Origin: Lepidostoma basale
Taxonomy: Eukaryota; Arthropoda; Insecta; Trichoptera; Lepidostomatidae
Assembly: GCA_022606425.2 (NCBI GenBank)
Contig: JAHDVF020000162.1
Coordinates: forward strand, 186,001 to 250,000
Direction of reading: 5' to 3'
Length of the DNA: 64,000 nt
Of this stretch, positions 31,931 through 42,699 are shown in pieces (the first letter of the stretch is position 1; every line of letters begins with the position of its first letter). A program made the translations under genes and the position numbers. Under the pieces are notes generated by a model that ran no database searches, was not told the origin of the DNA, and saw only the letters and a program-made list of their open reading frames with translations.

Positions 31931-32294
31931 AGCGTATTATCATTTTATTTTAATTAATTTTCGATTCTCACTTCCCTACGTTTGACAGCTGTTTTGGCGA
32001 CATTAGGGTGCACCGTTTATTGGTTCATTGCCTGGTGAAGTCCATTTATTGTTTTATTGGTACCCCACCCGTGCCCATTCCGTTGACTGCGCAACATTTT
32101 CCAATTAATTGGTGGCTGAAGCCGCAAAACAATTTAAGAGCTCCTTTGTGTCTGTCTGCTAGTTAATTTGCGTTATTGAAGGGACGTGGTTATAGACTGT
32201 TTTTGAAGATTATGGCAACTGTCCCGGGCCTTTTAAAAAAAGATCGCCGCAGATTCCGGTCACCAGGAACTATAAAAACTTACGAGGGGTGGTA
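31931..32294. other. No recognised feature
   Basis: Unique-looking sequence between the Penelope-like end and solo LTR 2. Confidence 0.4.
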
Positions 32295-33188
32295 TGATAT
32301 AGCCATGTTTCATGGCATAATAGGTGAGGTTGCACTAGACAAGTTTTACACGACCGAAAAGGTGTTTTCTCTCTGGAGGCTTGTTTGATCTTAGTTAAAT
32401 TTAATTTTAATTAGTGATAAGATTATGAAAGACATTTTAAAGACAATTCTGTGAGTGGAAAAAATAGCGTTCTGCCCCGGTATCGCAAAGAAGTTAGGTA
32501 CTGCCGGGCCCAATTTTCGAGAGTGGCCACACTTGAGAGGGGATCTAACCCTCCGCCCTGCAGAGTTCCGGGCAGCTCTCGGCCCCAGTCCGCCTCCGCC
32601 CTCGGTAGGAGAAGTGTCTCCGCCCCGGCCACGCGCCGAAGGGGGGGCAATAGTCTCAAAAGATCGCGAAGTGTTATACCGAACGCCGGGAAGTGAATCC
32701 GAAAAAGATCGCGATATCGCCGCATGGCGTCAGCTCATCATCATTGGGACCTGATGCTGGCCACGGCTGTCTCAGCGATGGAGACCACTCGCTCCTCGCT
32801 CTCCTTCGCTCTTCCGCCTCGGACGTCCCTCGTGGTGTGGACGCCACGTGTCGGCTGGATCGTCGACTTCTCAGATCAGATCACGTAGTGTTAATTCAGT
32901 GACGGAGTAGTTTTAAGTCGTTGGCCAACGAATAGAAGTAAGTCATCTTTAATTTATAAGTGATCTTGTTTATTTGTTTTGTATGTTTGTGTTTAAATAT
33001 AAGTGTAAATAGCAAATATTGGTTTCAATCTCATATCACTATACCTCCCGGAGCATCTTAGAGATCGAATAATAATCACATTAGCGAATAAACACTGGGC
33101 AATACGTTGTGAGAGAGTGCTTCGAGATATGGAGTGAGATACGACTAATCATCGTGTTTCACCCCGTGTCGGAAAGATCTTACTTACA
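32295..33188 (+). repeat. LTR 2, left arm of a 1.8 kb palindrome
   Basis: Starts TGATATAGCC and ends TTACTTACA like LTR 1. Its GC-rich block differs (CTCCGCCCTCGGTAGGAGAA), so it belongs to another subtype. The left flank is GGTA. It is followed after 7 bp by LTR 3 in the opposite direction. Confidence 0.82.
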
Positions 33189-33195
33189 ATGTACC

Positions 33196-34122
33196 TGTAA
33201 CGAAGAGGCTTTCCGACACAGGGTGAAACATGACGATTAGTCGTATCTCACTCCATATCTCGAAGCACTCTCGCACAACGTATTGCCCAGTGTTTATTCG
33301 CTAATGTGATTATTATTCGATCTCTAAGATGCTCCGGGAGGTATAGTGATATGAGATTGAAACCAATATTTGCTATTTACACTTATATTTAAACACAAAC
33401 ATACAAAACAAATAAACAAGATCACTTATAAATTAAAGATGACTTACTTCTATTCGTTGGCCAACGACTTAAAACTACTCCGTCACTGAATTAACACTAC
33501 GTGATCTGATCTGAGAAGTCGACGATCCAGCCGACACGTGGCGTCCACACCACGAGGGACGTCCGAGGCGGAAGAGCGAAGGAGAGCGAGGAGCGAGTGG
33601 TCTCCATCGCTGAGACAGCCGTGGCCAGCATCAGGTCCCAATGATGATGAGCTGACGCCATGCGGCGATATCGCGATCTTCTTCAGAATCACTTCCCGGC
33701 GTTCGGTATAACACTTCGCGATCTTTTTAGACAACACTTCGCGATCTCCCCTACAGCGCGCGTCCGCGCGAGGGGGAGATGCTCCTTTCCCGGAGGCCGG
33801 TGATAGACTGGGGGCGAGAGCTGACCGGAACTCTCCAGGGCGGAGGGTTGGATCGTCCCCTCTCAAGTGCGGCCACTCTCGAAAATTGGGCCCGGCAGTA
33901 CCTAACTGCTTTGCGATAACGGGGCAGAACGCTATTTATTTTCACTCACAGAATTGTCATTATCACGATTAGTGTTTTAAAATGTCTTTCATAATCTTAT
34001 CACTAATTAAAATTAAACTTAACTAATATCAAACAAGCCTCCAGAGAGAAAACGCCTTTTCGGTCGTGTAAAACTTGTCTAGTGCAACCTCACCTATTAT
34101 GCCATGAAACATGGCTATATCA
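33196..34122 (-). repeat. LTR 3, right arm of the palindrome
   Basis: The reverse complement starts TGATATAGCC and ends TTCGTTACA, 927 bp, and its GC-rich block matches LTR 1 rather than LTR 2. The 7 bp between the arms are ATGTACC. The next sequence (GTGCCATCTTGAC) recurs in reverse near 40505. A minus-strand frame (33483-33866) inside it is a repeat by-product. Confidence 0.82.
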
Positions 34123-34734
34123 GTGCCATCTTGACGTAATAACAAGCCGCAGGGTTCGATTCAATGTGGCCGACGGAGGAGGCCATCGCCTCAGCTGTCA
34201 CTTTAGCTGTCATTCGGTCGTACCTTTCATACAGATTTGTTACGATGAATCGATGTTTTTTAAATTATTTTTTAAATTGTATTCGATATATTTTAAGAAT
34301 GCAAATGATTCTTCATGACATTCCTAGTAAACATAAAATTTCAATATTTATTAATAAAGCTTTACGAGCGAAATAATCGAGCCTGCAATCAAATCATGTG
34401 CATTACTTATTTTAATAAATCTGATTCGATGGAAAAAAATATGGAAAATAAAATAATGTTCATTGTAATATCTCAAAGAAATATTTTTATATAATTTTAA
34501 CCCAAGTTTCGCAAAATAATATTATATCATTTAATTTTTATGCAGAAATTGCATGACAACACGAATTATTTCAAAGTATCAAAACACCTAGGAATCCAAT
34601 GTGAAAAAGTACATTTAATAAAATAAAAATAGTATATAAGAAAATAGTTCATCAAAAGAGAAGAAAATATTTTTACATATTAAAGCATGTGCAATTGTTG
34701 TGTGTGAAATGGAAGTTAACAAGACTAATAAGTT
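34123..34734. other. No recognised gene
   Basis: AT-rich; nothing beyond the short dispersed word at 34121-34150. Confidence 0.4.
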
Positions 34735-34895
34735 GTCCGTCGTCCACTGCAGAACGTAAACCTTTCCCAACGCATGTCACCAGTCAGTCCTCCGACAAAT
34801 ATGGCCTGCTCACTGCCATTTCAGTCTGCTTACCTTCTAAGCCATCTCAGATACCTCGGTTCTTTGTCGAGTAAATTCATTTCTAGCTCTCAAAC
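34735..34895 (-). mobile_element. LINE family B 3' relic
   Basis: CCACTGCAGAACGTAAACCT and TCCGACAAATATGGCC align with the complement of the family B tail near 14480-14750, with many gaps. Confidence 0.6.
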
Positions 34896-34897
34896 AT

Positions 34898-35275
34898 GAA
34901 TAATTCTAACAAAATCGAAGCAAGAGCAGACACTGTCAGAACCAAACATCTCTTAAGAGTAGCAGAATTGTGAACATTGCGACTTATTGTGGGGAGAACT
35001 CTTAGAGATACAATAACCAATGAAGAAATTCGCAAATCCTGCAAAATTGAAGACATAGTGAGTTGGAATAGGTAGAGAAGATGATTCTGGAGGGACCACA
35101 TTGAGAGAATGAATTCAGGAAGAATTCATAATATCGTGATACATGAGACTCCAGAGGGCCGTCGACCACCAGAACGACCACCAAAGAGATGGAGAGAAGG
35201 CTGGTTGTCTCCATCACAGGAAGAAAGTTGATATCCTGCATAAACAGATCACAAGATCTACAATCAGAAGAATAA
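34898..35275 (+). mobile_element. LINE family E fragment
   Basis: Reads EARADTVRTKHLLRVAEL, stop, then GRTLRDTITNEEIRKSCKIE and PEGRRPPERPPKRWREGW. Several stops; an old copy. Confidence 0.75.
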
Positions 35276-35489
35276 GAAGATGAAGAAGAACATGAATATC
35301 GCTGGTTATGATATCATATGGAAGCTTTATTAAATTAAGAGTGTAATGAAGGAATAGGGTGGTGATTGAAAACATGTTTTTGTATTCAATATATATTTTA
35401 TTGAGTTTTTACGATCTACCGATTCTATTAGTACTGTCAGAAAGAATCGGCAAAGAAAACTGACAGACTGAACAAACAAACACAAACAA

Positions 35490-35998
35490 ACCATTACGCC
35501 GTTTCTCCGCAGGGGTAGGCAGAGAATGGACCACCACACTACTCTATCCTGGCAAACCTCTCTAGCTTCCTCCACATTCATACAACGAGTCATACACGTA
35601 CGTTGATTCCTCCAACTTCTAACATGACCAACCTTTAAAATTTGATTAATTTGGTCATGCCATGTTTTCCTCGGTCTGCCTCAACTTCGTACCCCATTTA
35701 CATCATTTACGTATACTTTCTTAACCATTCTTTCTCCATCCTTACGTTCCATATGTCTGAACCAACGCAGCGATCCTTTCATAATTTTGTTCATAATACC
35801 TTCTTCCGCTCTACATTCCTTTCTTATATCAGCATTTGAGATTCTGTCGTTTATCGTTCTACCACACATACGTCTTAGGGACCTCATCTCTACCGCATTT
35901 ATTCTGCTCTCATCCTTCTTCTGCCAGTTCCATGCTTCGCTTCCATACATTAGGGTTGGGACCAGAACTCCATTGTGAACGGCCGTTCACAATGGAGT
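35490..35998 (-). mobile_element. LINE family A 3' part with palindromic 5' junction
   Basis: The minus strand encodes MYGSEAWNWQKKDESRINAV to the end, tail CAAACAAACACAAACAAACC (TTTG type). Its 5' end (35968-35999) is a perfect inverted repeat of the LINE's own sequence around ACGGCCGT. Confidence 0.87.
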
Positions 35999-36126
35999 AT
36001 TAAAAATAAAATAAAGCTGTGTTCCAGTGTCTGCAACTCGCTGCTTCTTCTTTCAAGAAGTAGATCTGAAACAATGTACAAAAAGGCCATGAATACATGC
36101 AAAGGTTAATTAAAAATATATAGGAA

Positions 36127-39126
36127 TTAGTTGGACCTTTGTATTTGGGTTAGTGTTAATAATTTTCTATATTTATTGCTCTGACTCGATGCTCGATTAA
36201 TTTCTAAATTTAAATTATTTTTGGTTTTACAATAATTATTTAATAAAATATTTATCCATACAGTTGTAGACATTTCGAGAAGTGAAAATATGGAAGATTT
36301 ACAAATGTTGCATGCATCAGATTTAAAATTATCAATTTCTAATTTTTCCAGTATTAAAGTCTTCAAAACATATTTTTGATTTCTTAAGTTTTGGAAAAAG
36401 ACTTCAAACTTTTCCGTTATCAATGTTTGGAAAATTTGATAAGCTACCAGACCAACAGTCAAAGATTGACTAGATGGATATTTAAGCCCCCCGCGGTTTA
36501 AGGTTTCCAAATAAGATACGTTCGATGAATAATCTACAATCAAATCACGAGAAGAGGTCAGAATCTCCAGGCACCCTTCGCATTGACACTTTTCAGTAAT
36601 TTTTTTTGCAACATACCCGCAAATATATACGAGTACTTCATGTGATAGGTCATCTATCTCTACCTCATGGCTCAATAACAATATGTCATCAATCACTTCA
36701 TCTGAAATTAAGTCTCCCGAGTTTTCATCAATGGAAGTCATAGATGAAAAAATTTCTCTAATGGTAATAACACCCGAAAGATGAGAATTAAATTTAAGTA
36801 GACCCATAAGTTTAATTTTTTTCTCAGATTCTAGAATTTGTTGAACGGAGATATGATAATTTGTTCCGCTCATACGGCGATATACACCAAAACGTTTTTC
36901 TAATGGATCGGTCTGAAACTTTCCTAGAAGAACATACTGGGCATTGCACTTATTCAATAAATATTCCACCAGCTCTATCATTGCCTGTGTGGTGTGGAAG
37001 AGAGCCGAATATGTCTCCTTGGTCAGTCTGCCTCTATTTTGAGAATTCCATATTTGTAACCATTGGCAAAATTTTAAAAAGAATTGAATACTACTCTGCT
37101 CCAAACTGTGAATAGGTTCGGCAAGAGGCAAAAGTAAGTTTGAACCTTTTTCAGGATGCTTTACATTAACGCATGTCCACCAATCGCAAATAATTTTTAA
37201 AAAATCCCGTGTACCTGAAGATTCTTCCCCAAGATATGACTCTAAGGCCGCTATATTTTTATCATTGAATAAATTGATAACTAATTGAACATTTTGCCGT
37301 TCTAATTTTGTCGGATATAATGTTTTCTGAGATAATGCATAGGCTTGTTTTATTGGTAACATTTTCTCTAATTCATAAACTTTAGCTAAATGTTCCATTT
37401 TGCATACTTTATATTCATGAAAATTGTTAAATGATGGAATATAAAATGTGGAATTCCTAGTGTTCAACCAGTTATTTCGTATATTTTTAAAAATGTGAAC
37501 AGTGTCAAACAAAAAAAAAATTTTTTTATTTGAATCAAACGGTGAGGGAATACTTGATTTCATCACACCGCCACACATCCTTTTAAACAAATTTCTATTC
37601 ACCTGATTATTATCACTAATAACACTTAAAATTTCATAACCCACATTACTGAGTACCCCCAAAACCTTTGTGACGATTTCCAATAAATAATGACTATCTA
37701 AATTTTTACAGGAAAAATACCAACAACATCAGTTTTACCAGAAAATACTGATGTAACCATAAAGGTTTGCACCGTGGTGGCTAATTCTAAATTTTTATTC
37801 ATAGAAAACCCTTGGAGTTTCCCACCTTTATAATTAACTTCTGGTTTCACATATATTTCATCTAATAAGAGATTCACTAACCTTTCATTAGCTGGTAATC
37901 TTTTAATTGTTTCTTCGAGATATTTCTTATGTATTATCCCAGTGCAATTAGAACCTACGTTAAATGTTTTGATGTAATTTGGGTGAGGTAGCACTAACAA
38001 ACCAGAATCCCGTAAAAAACGATATGCGGCAGGATACATAAAAAACATTGAGCTACTAAATATCAATAATTCTGTTGAATATTTATTCTTTGAGCTAACC
38101 CATAAACTTAATTGTTGTTCAATGAACTGTAAAATTTTTTTGTCTTCAGTACCAGAATATAATTGTTGTAATTTTGTTGTTACATCATTAACTATTTCAG
38201 TGGCTGTTAGTGAATCTATGATTGTATTGTCTAGTGAACTTAACAAATTCTCAAGTTTTGAAAACCGATCACATTTTAAGTCTTTCCCCAAAACCCACAG
38301 AAATTTCTTTATATCTAACTCATTATTATTATAAAATATTTTAATATCAAATTGATCAGTTATTGTAATGGAATGTGAAATTGAAGCTTTACGATTGAAA
38401 TTTAATTTGTATAAAATAATATGATCATCAAATATTTTTGATCCCCAATTCCTGATATTGAACTTCAGCGGTTGGTTCAATATATCCTCCATCCTCGAAA
38501 TTTGGTCCGATACGAGCCAATTGGTGTTTGCTTCGTCAGACCGCCTCAAAATATCAGCTCGTCTTTGGGAAGGATCTTGTCGTGAAGTAGTCTCTGGCTT
38601 GGAAAGATACGAAGGCAAGTTTGGGAAAATCGATGGAACTGCTCCATTTCGAAGGCGCGTTCTTTTCTTTGGCAAGATGTGTACTTGGTCTGAAAACCGA
38701 ATAAATAAAAACATTACATATTGTGCCTACTAAATTAACTATAGCAAATCTGAAGCACATTCGAATTCATATAGTTATGACGGTATTTTTTCAAATGTAT
38801 GTTCAAATTAATATACGAGTACAGCTATAATTTCACTTTATTTCATCACAATTTCATCACTGTATATTTAAACTACTTTTAATTACAGAAGGAAGAAGAA
38901 AATATATACCTCCAAAAGAAAACTTGTCCTCTGTAAGGATGTCACTGGTATGAAAATGTTTCGAACATACAATCATATGTCGTTTGACCACTAAATTTTT
39001 TCGAGGAATGCAGGACACCCACTTTTTGGACATTTCGGCATCGAGGGGGAATTTGAATCCGGAGACATATTCCCCTTGATTTGCATAGTTGGATTTGCAG
39101 CCGGGAACACAGCATTTTCTAGGCAT
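36127..39126 (-). pseudogene. P-element-type THAP transposase, nearly intact, one frameshift
   Basis: A transposase of the P-element/THAP9 kind on the minus strand. Exon 1 (39126-38910) encodes a THAP zinc finger: CCVPGC near residue 5-10, a Trp in KKWVSC, and CSKHF. The donor GGAG|GTATAT and acceptor TTTTCAG|ACC (intron 38909-38700) join in phase to RTRLRNGAVPSIFP, the AVP-type box that ends a THAP domain. Exon 2 runs to 36127 with catalytic-type motifs: LLLDEIYVKP (first Asp), FFLFDTVHIFKNIRNNW (second Asp), and DPLEKRFGVYRRMSGTNYHI (Glu). One base is missing in an A run near 37690-37698, which splits the frame (37698-38714 and 36127-37683). Otherwise about 930 codons are open. Terminal repeats were not found. 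Confidence 0.88.
38910..39126 (-). CDS. THAP-domain exon of the P-element-type transposase
   Basis: 72 codons plus one base encoding a C2CH THAP DNA-binding domain. The frame reads on to 38857 only if the intron is kept. Confidence 0.85.
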
Positions 39127-39409
39127 CTAAAATGATAACATTCGAAACGATAACATGTAACTTATTTAAATAAAAATATATTATTTATACTTTTAATATC
39201 CAACATCACTAATCTATATTGAAAGAACAACTGCAAATGGCAAACTTGAGGTTATTCAATTGAAATTGAAATATTTTGCTTGAATTACATCTCAATACAC
39301 AATATTTTGTTTTTGATAACACACATTGATTTAACTTATTGAACGCTAAGGCATTAACTTTGTGGAATTCCATAGTTATATACTTAGGAAATTGAAAATA
39401 ACTTTGTTT
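39127..39409. other. Upstream flank of the transposase
   Basis: AT-rich; it should hold the transposase promoter. The last part (39383-39420) is an inverted copy of sequence at 39745-39781 in the repeat array. Confidence 0.45.
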
Positions 39410-40416
39410 AATCCACTAAGTACACGTTGATTTAATTAAATAATGGTTTTATCACAAAAACATCTGTTTAAATTTAATAACACAAAAAGCACTCGCTTCT
39501 AAATGTCAAATCACACGCGATACTGAAAACAGGAAATATATCAACTGAAACTTAAATTTATAACACAGACATATCAAATACATATATATTCACACCTTTT
39601 ATGAATTCTCATAAAGATTTTACCAGAAATAATGTAAGAAAACCCATAAATTTATCGAAATACACTTGATAAACGAGAGCTCATGTTATGGAGGTTAGAG
39701 TGAAGATGGAGGTATGCTCCGAAACATGTCGTGTTTTTTAATAATTAGTGTATTAAACAAAGCTATTTTCAATTTCCTAAGTACACGTTGATTTAATTAA
39801 ATAATGGTTTTATCACAAAAACACATCTGTTTAAATTTAATAACACAAAAAGCACTCACTTCGAAATTTCAAATCACACGTGATACGTGATACTGAAAAC
39901 AGGAAATATATCAACTGTAACTTAAATTTATAACACAGACTATCAAATACATATATATTCACACCTTTTATGAATTCTCGTAAAGATTTTACCGGAAATA
40001 ATGTAAGAAAACCCAAAAATTTATCGAAATACACTTGATAAACGAGAGCTCATGTTATGGAGGTTAGAGTGAAGATGGAGGTATGCTCCGAAACATGTCG
40101 TGTTTTTTAATAATTAGTGGATTAAACAAAGCTATTTTCAATTTCCTAAGTACACGTTGATTTAATTAAATAACGGTTTTATCACAAAAACACATCTGTT
40201 TAAATTTAATAACACAAAAAGCACTCACTTCGAAATTTCAAATCACACGTGATACGTGATACTGAAAACAGGAAATATATCAACTGTAACTTAAATTTAT
40301 AACACAGACTTATCAAATACATATATATTCACACCTTTTATGAATTCTCGTAAAGATTTTACCGGAAATAATGTAAGAAAACCCAAAAATTTATCGAAAT
40401 ACACTTGATAAACGAG
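39410..40416 (+). repeat. Tandem repeat of about 361-369 bp, 2.75 copies
   Basis: The word TACACGTTGATTTAATTAAA starts at 39421, 39782 and 40151, followed by more than 300 bp at over 90 percent identity by eye. Copies two and three carry an extra GTGATAC-type duplication (CACGTGATACGTGATACTG). The first two complete units contain a stem motif like the one at 31859. The third stops at AACGAGAGC. Confidence 0.92.
39703..39736 (+). ncRNA. Hammerhead-like stem motif in the 361 bp repeat (copy 1)
   Basis: GTGAAGA, one T, stem GGAG/CTCC (loop GTATG), GAA, self-complementary ACATGT, then C. Same layout as 31859-31890, but the first base is G where an active hammerhead needs C. A second copy lies at about 40073-40106. 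Confidence 0.35.
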
Positions 40417-40798
40417 AGCGGCCGGTACGAATTCCTAGGAGACTCAAAGAAGTGCATGGCCTCAACCCAAGTCAAACCATAGACAATATCAAGGATCATT
40501 GCGGCTTGATATAATGTCAAGATGGCACTGGCTATATCAACATGTTTCCTACACTAACTAGGTTATATCAGTAGGTACTCATTTCAATTAATCGAATTGT
40601 CTATGGAACAAAACATATAAATAGTCTATGGAGCGATCTAAATATTTTTAGGTCATTCTGTTGACGTTTACTTTCAAGTGTTCGAAATGAGCGTTTCTAA
40701 AATATACGTTCTAATCGTAATATTTCAATCAACTCGCGCAAAGTATTTTGCATTTTGCCTTAAACCATTTGGAACTCTGCTCACCAAGAACTGGAAGG
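40417..40798. other. 5' flank of zinc-finger gene 2
   Basis: It holds a short inverted LTR end (TGGCTATATCA at 40525-40535), sequence shared with the flank of gene 5 (ACATGTTTCC, AACTAGGTTATATC), and two GTCTATGG words. Confidence 0.5.
40599..40631 (+). promoter_or_regulatory. Paired GTCTATGG motif upstream of zinc-finger gene 2
   Basis: Copies at 40599 and 40624, 25 bp apart, 168-200 bp before the ATG. The same pair is seen before genes 4 and 5. Confidence 0.5.
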
Positions 40799-41983
40799 AT
40801 GGAAGGCGTCAATTCTTGTACCGTTAAGCGTGAGAGGCCAGATGAATCGGAAAATAGGTCAATGTCCTGTCTTAAGTCTGAACCGGACTCGCCTGGCTGG
40901 GATACCTACGGCGAGGACAAAAAGCCATTTAATCTACAAGAGAGTTCGATGAACGTCACTATTGTCAAGGTTGAATCTATCAAACAGGAACCTGATTTTG
41001 AAGATGATGACACGGATAACGCAGATATAAAACCGGACCCCATTTACCTTACTAATGTCAAAATTGAACCCCCCGGTAGTGGAAATGATGCAACACATGA
41101 CGACAAATTCTTCGTAGATATAGATGTGTCAAACAGTATTGTGAAGAAAGAATCGGTAGAAATAAATGTGCCTAGAAAGAGTATAGATTCGAGTCCGATA
41201 AATTCACGATATAAACATCAGAAAACTGATGAACAATATAAATGCTTGACTTGCAGTAAGCAGTTTGCAGTGAAATGTCATTATTTATCACATTTGCGTC
41301 TTCACTCAGACGAGAGGCCGTTTCCGTGTTCAGTTTGCAACAAACCGTTTAAAATAAAAAAAGATTTAAATAGTCATATGCTTTCTCATTCAGATAAAAA
41401 ACCGTATGAGTGTACAACGTGCAATAAATCGTTTAAAACGATATCGTATTTAAAATGTCATTTACTCACACATTCAGATGTAAAACCATTTGCATGTTTG
41501 GTCTGTAACAAACGGTTTACAATTAAATCGCGGTTAAAACTGCATTTGCATATTCACTCGAAAGAAACACCGTTTTCATGTTCTACGTGTAACAAACCAT
41601 TTAAAACAGACAGAGATTTAAAAAGCCATTTGATTACTCATTCAGATGTAAAACCATTTGAATGTTCTACATGCAACAAACTGTTTAAAACGAAATCAGG
41701 TTTTAAAATTCATTTGCTTCATCATTCTAATATAAAGCTATTTGAATGTACGATGTGCAACAAGCCGTTTAAAACTAATTCAGAATTAAGAAGTCATTTT
41801 CTTAGTCATTCAGATGTAAAACCATTTGAATGTTCGACGTGCAGTAAACCGTTTAAAACAAAATCATATTTGAAACGTCATTTGGTTACTCATTCAGGTG
41901 TTAAAGCATTTGAATGTTCAACGTGCACGAAACAGTTTACACTTAAGTCACAGTTAATACGACATTTAAGAATTCACCAATAA
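40799..41983 (+). CDS. C2H2 zinc-finger protein 2 (394 aa, 9 fingers)
   Basis: A probable nuclear DNA-binding protein of the local family. I chose the ATG at 40799 (MEGVNSCTVK) because it aligns with the start of the paralogues; an in-frame ATG at 40748 would add 17 residues. Residues 1-148 are acidic with many Psi-K-x-E or D sites (CLKSEP, IVKVES, IKQEP, NVKIEPP, IVKKES). Nine C2H2 fingers follow (149 to the end), the last being CSTCTKQFTLKSQLIRHLRI. The stop is clean, and decayed finger codons follow it (41990-42090). Single exon. Confidence 0.92.
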   Translation: MEGVNSCTVKRERPDESENRSMSCLKSEPDSPGWDTYGEDKKPFNLQESSMNVTIVKVESIKQEPDFEDDDTDNADIKPDPIYLTNVKIEPPGSGNDATHDDKFFVDIDVSNSIVKKESVEINVPRKSIDSSPINSRYKHQKTDEQYKCLTCSKQFAVKCHYLSHLRLHSDERPFPCSVCNKPFKIKKDLNSHMLSHSDKKPYECTTCNKSFKTISYLKCHLLTHSDVKPFACLVCNKRFTIKSRLKLHLHIHSKETPFSCSTCNKPFKTDRDLKSHLITHSDVKPFECSTCNKLFKTKSGFKIHLLHHSNIKLFECTMCNKPFKTNSELRSHFLSHSDVKPFECSTCSKPFKTKSYLKRHLVTHSGVKAFECSTCTKQFTLKSQLIRHLRIHQ

Positions 41984-42699
41984 AAATAGATTTTCTTGTC
42001 TGACTTGCAATAAACCGATTAAATCGGTGTTAGGGTTAAAAAGGCTTAAATAATTTAGATGTAAGATTATTTTAGGGACTTTTGATTTCTACGATGCAAT
42101 CGTCAGCCATGGTGTCATAGCACCAAAAAATGGATATCATTTGTACAGCATCAGATCACATCTATTTATAATATAAATTCATTTTTACTTCTTCCGCTTA
42201 AATGACTTGTACTTAAAGTTCTAATTAGGAGTATTGAATTTTGAAAGACTTAGATCAGCTCGTATCATATGTGTTGAAATATTTTTAAGTTATTATATTT
42301 TAGAAATAGCATTGTGTCTTGAAGAGTGAAACGGACGCTTTCTAATATTTGATAATTCACGGACAATTTTATTATTTTGGAAAAAGTAAAAAGAGTGCAG
42401 TGATATAGACACGAGGAAATTGATCTATGGAAAGATCTATCTAATGTCCGGAACCTGTGGTTATTCTATAAAAAATCACAACTCGCTAGTTATTGGATCT
42501 GTCGCGTTGCAGCTCAACGTAGAGACTACTTTTTTTTTTAAAGTGCAAGTAAATAGTTTCTGACCCGGTGTCTACAGAACAAATTTCCACGTGCACCTTC
42601 AATAGTAATGTGTGTCGAAAACGGGTCTTAATTTTGTGTTGTACAATAGAGAACGTCGTGTGTCCAGTGAACTTAGGAACTTAAACTGAATTTGGACAG
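41984..42699 (+). other. Decayed fingers, then flank of zinc-finger gene 3
   Basis: TGTCTGACTTGCAATAAACC and further words up to about 42090 are finger remnants with stops. The rest is AT-rich, with TCTATGG at 42424-42430 as in the other family promoters. Confidence 0.5.

Noticed and set aside
40417..40430. GCGGCCGGTACGAATTC as a cloning-vector scar
   Set aside because: It contains EagI- and EcoRI-like sites, but no vector sequence follows and the flanks are like the rest of the window; it is noted only as an abrupt end of the third 361 bp unit.
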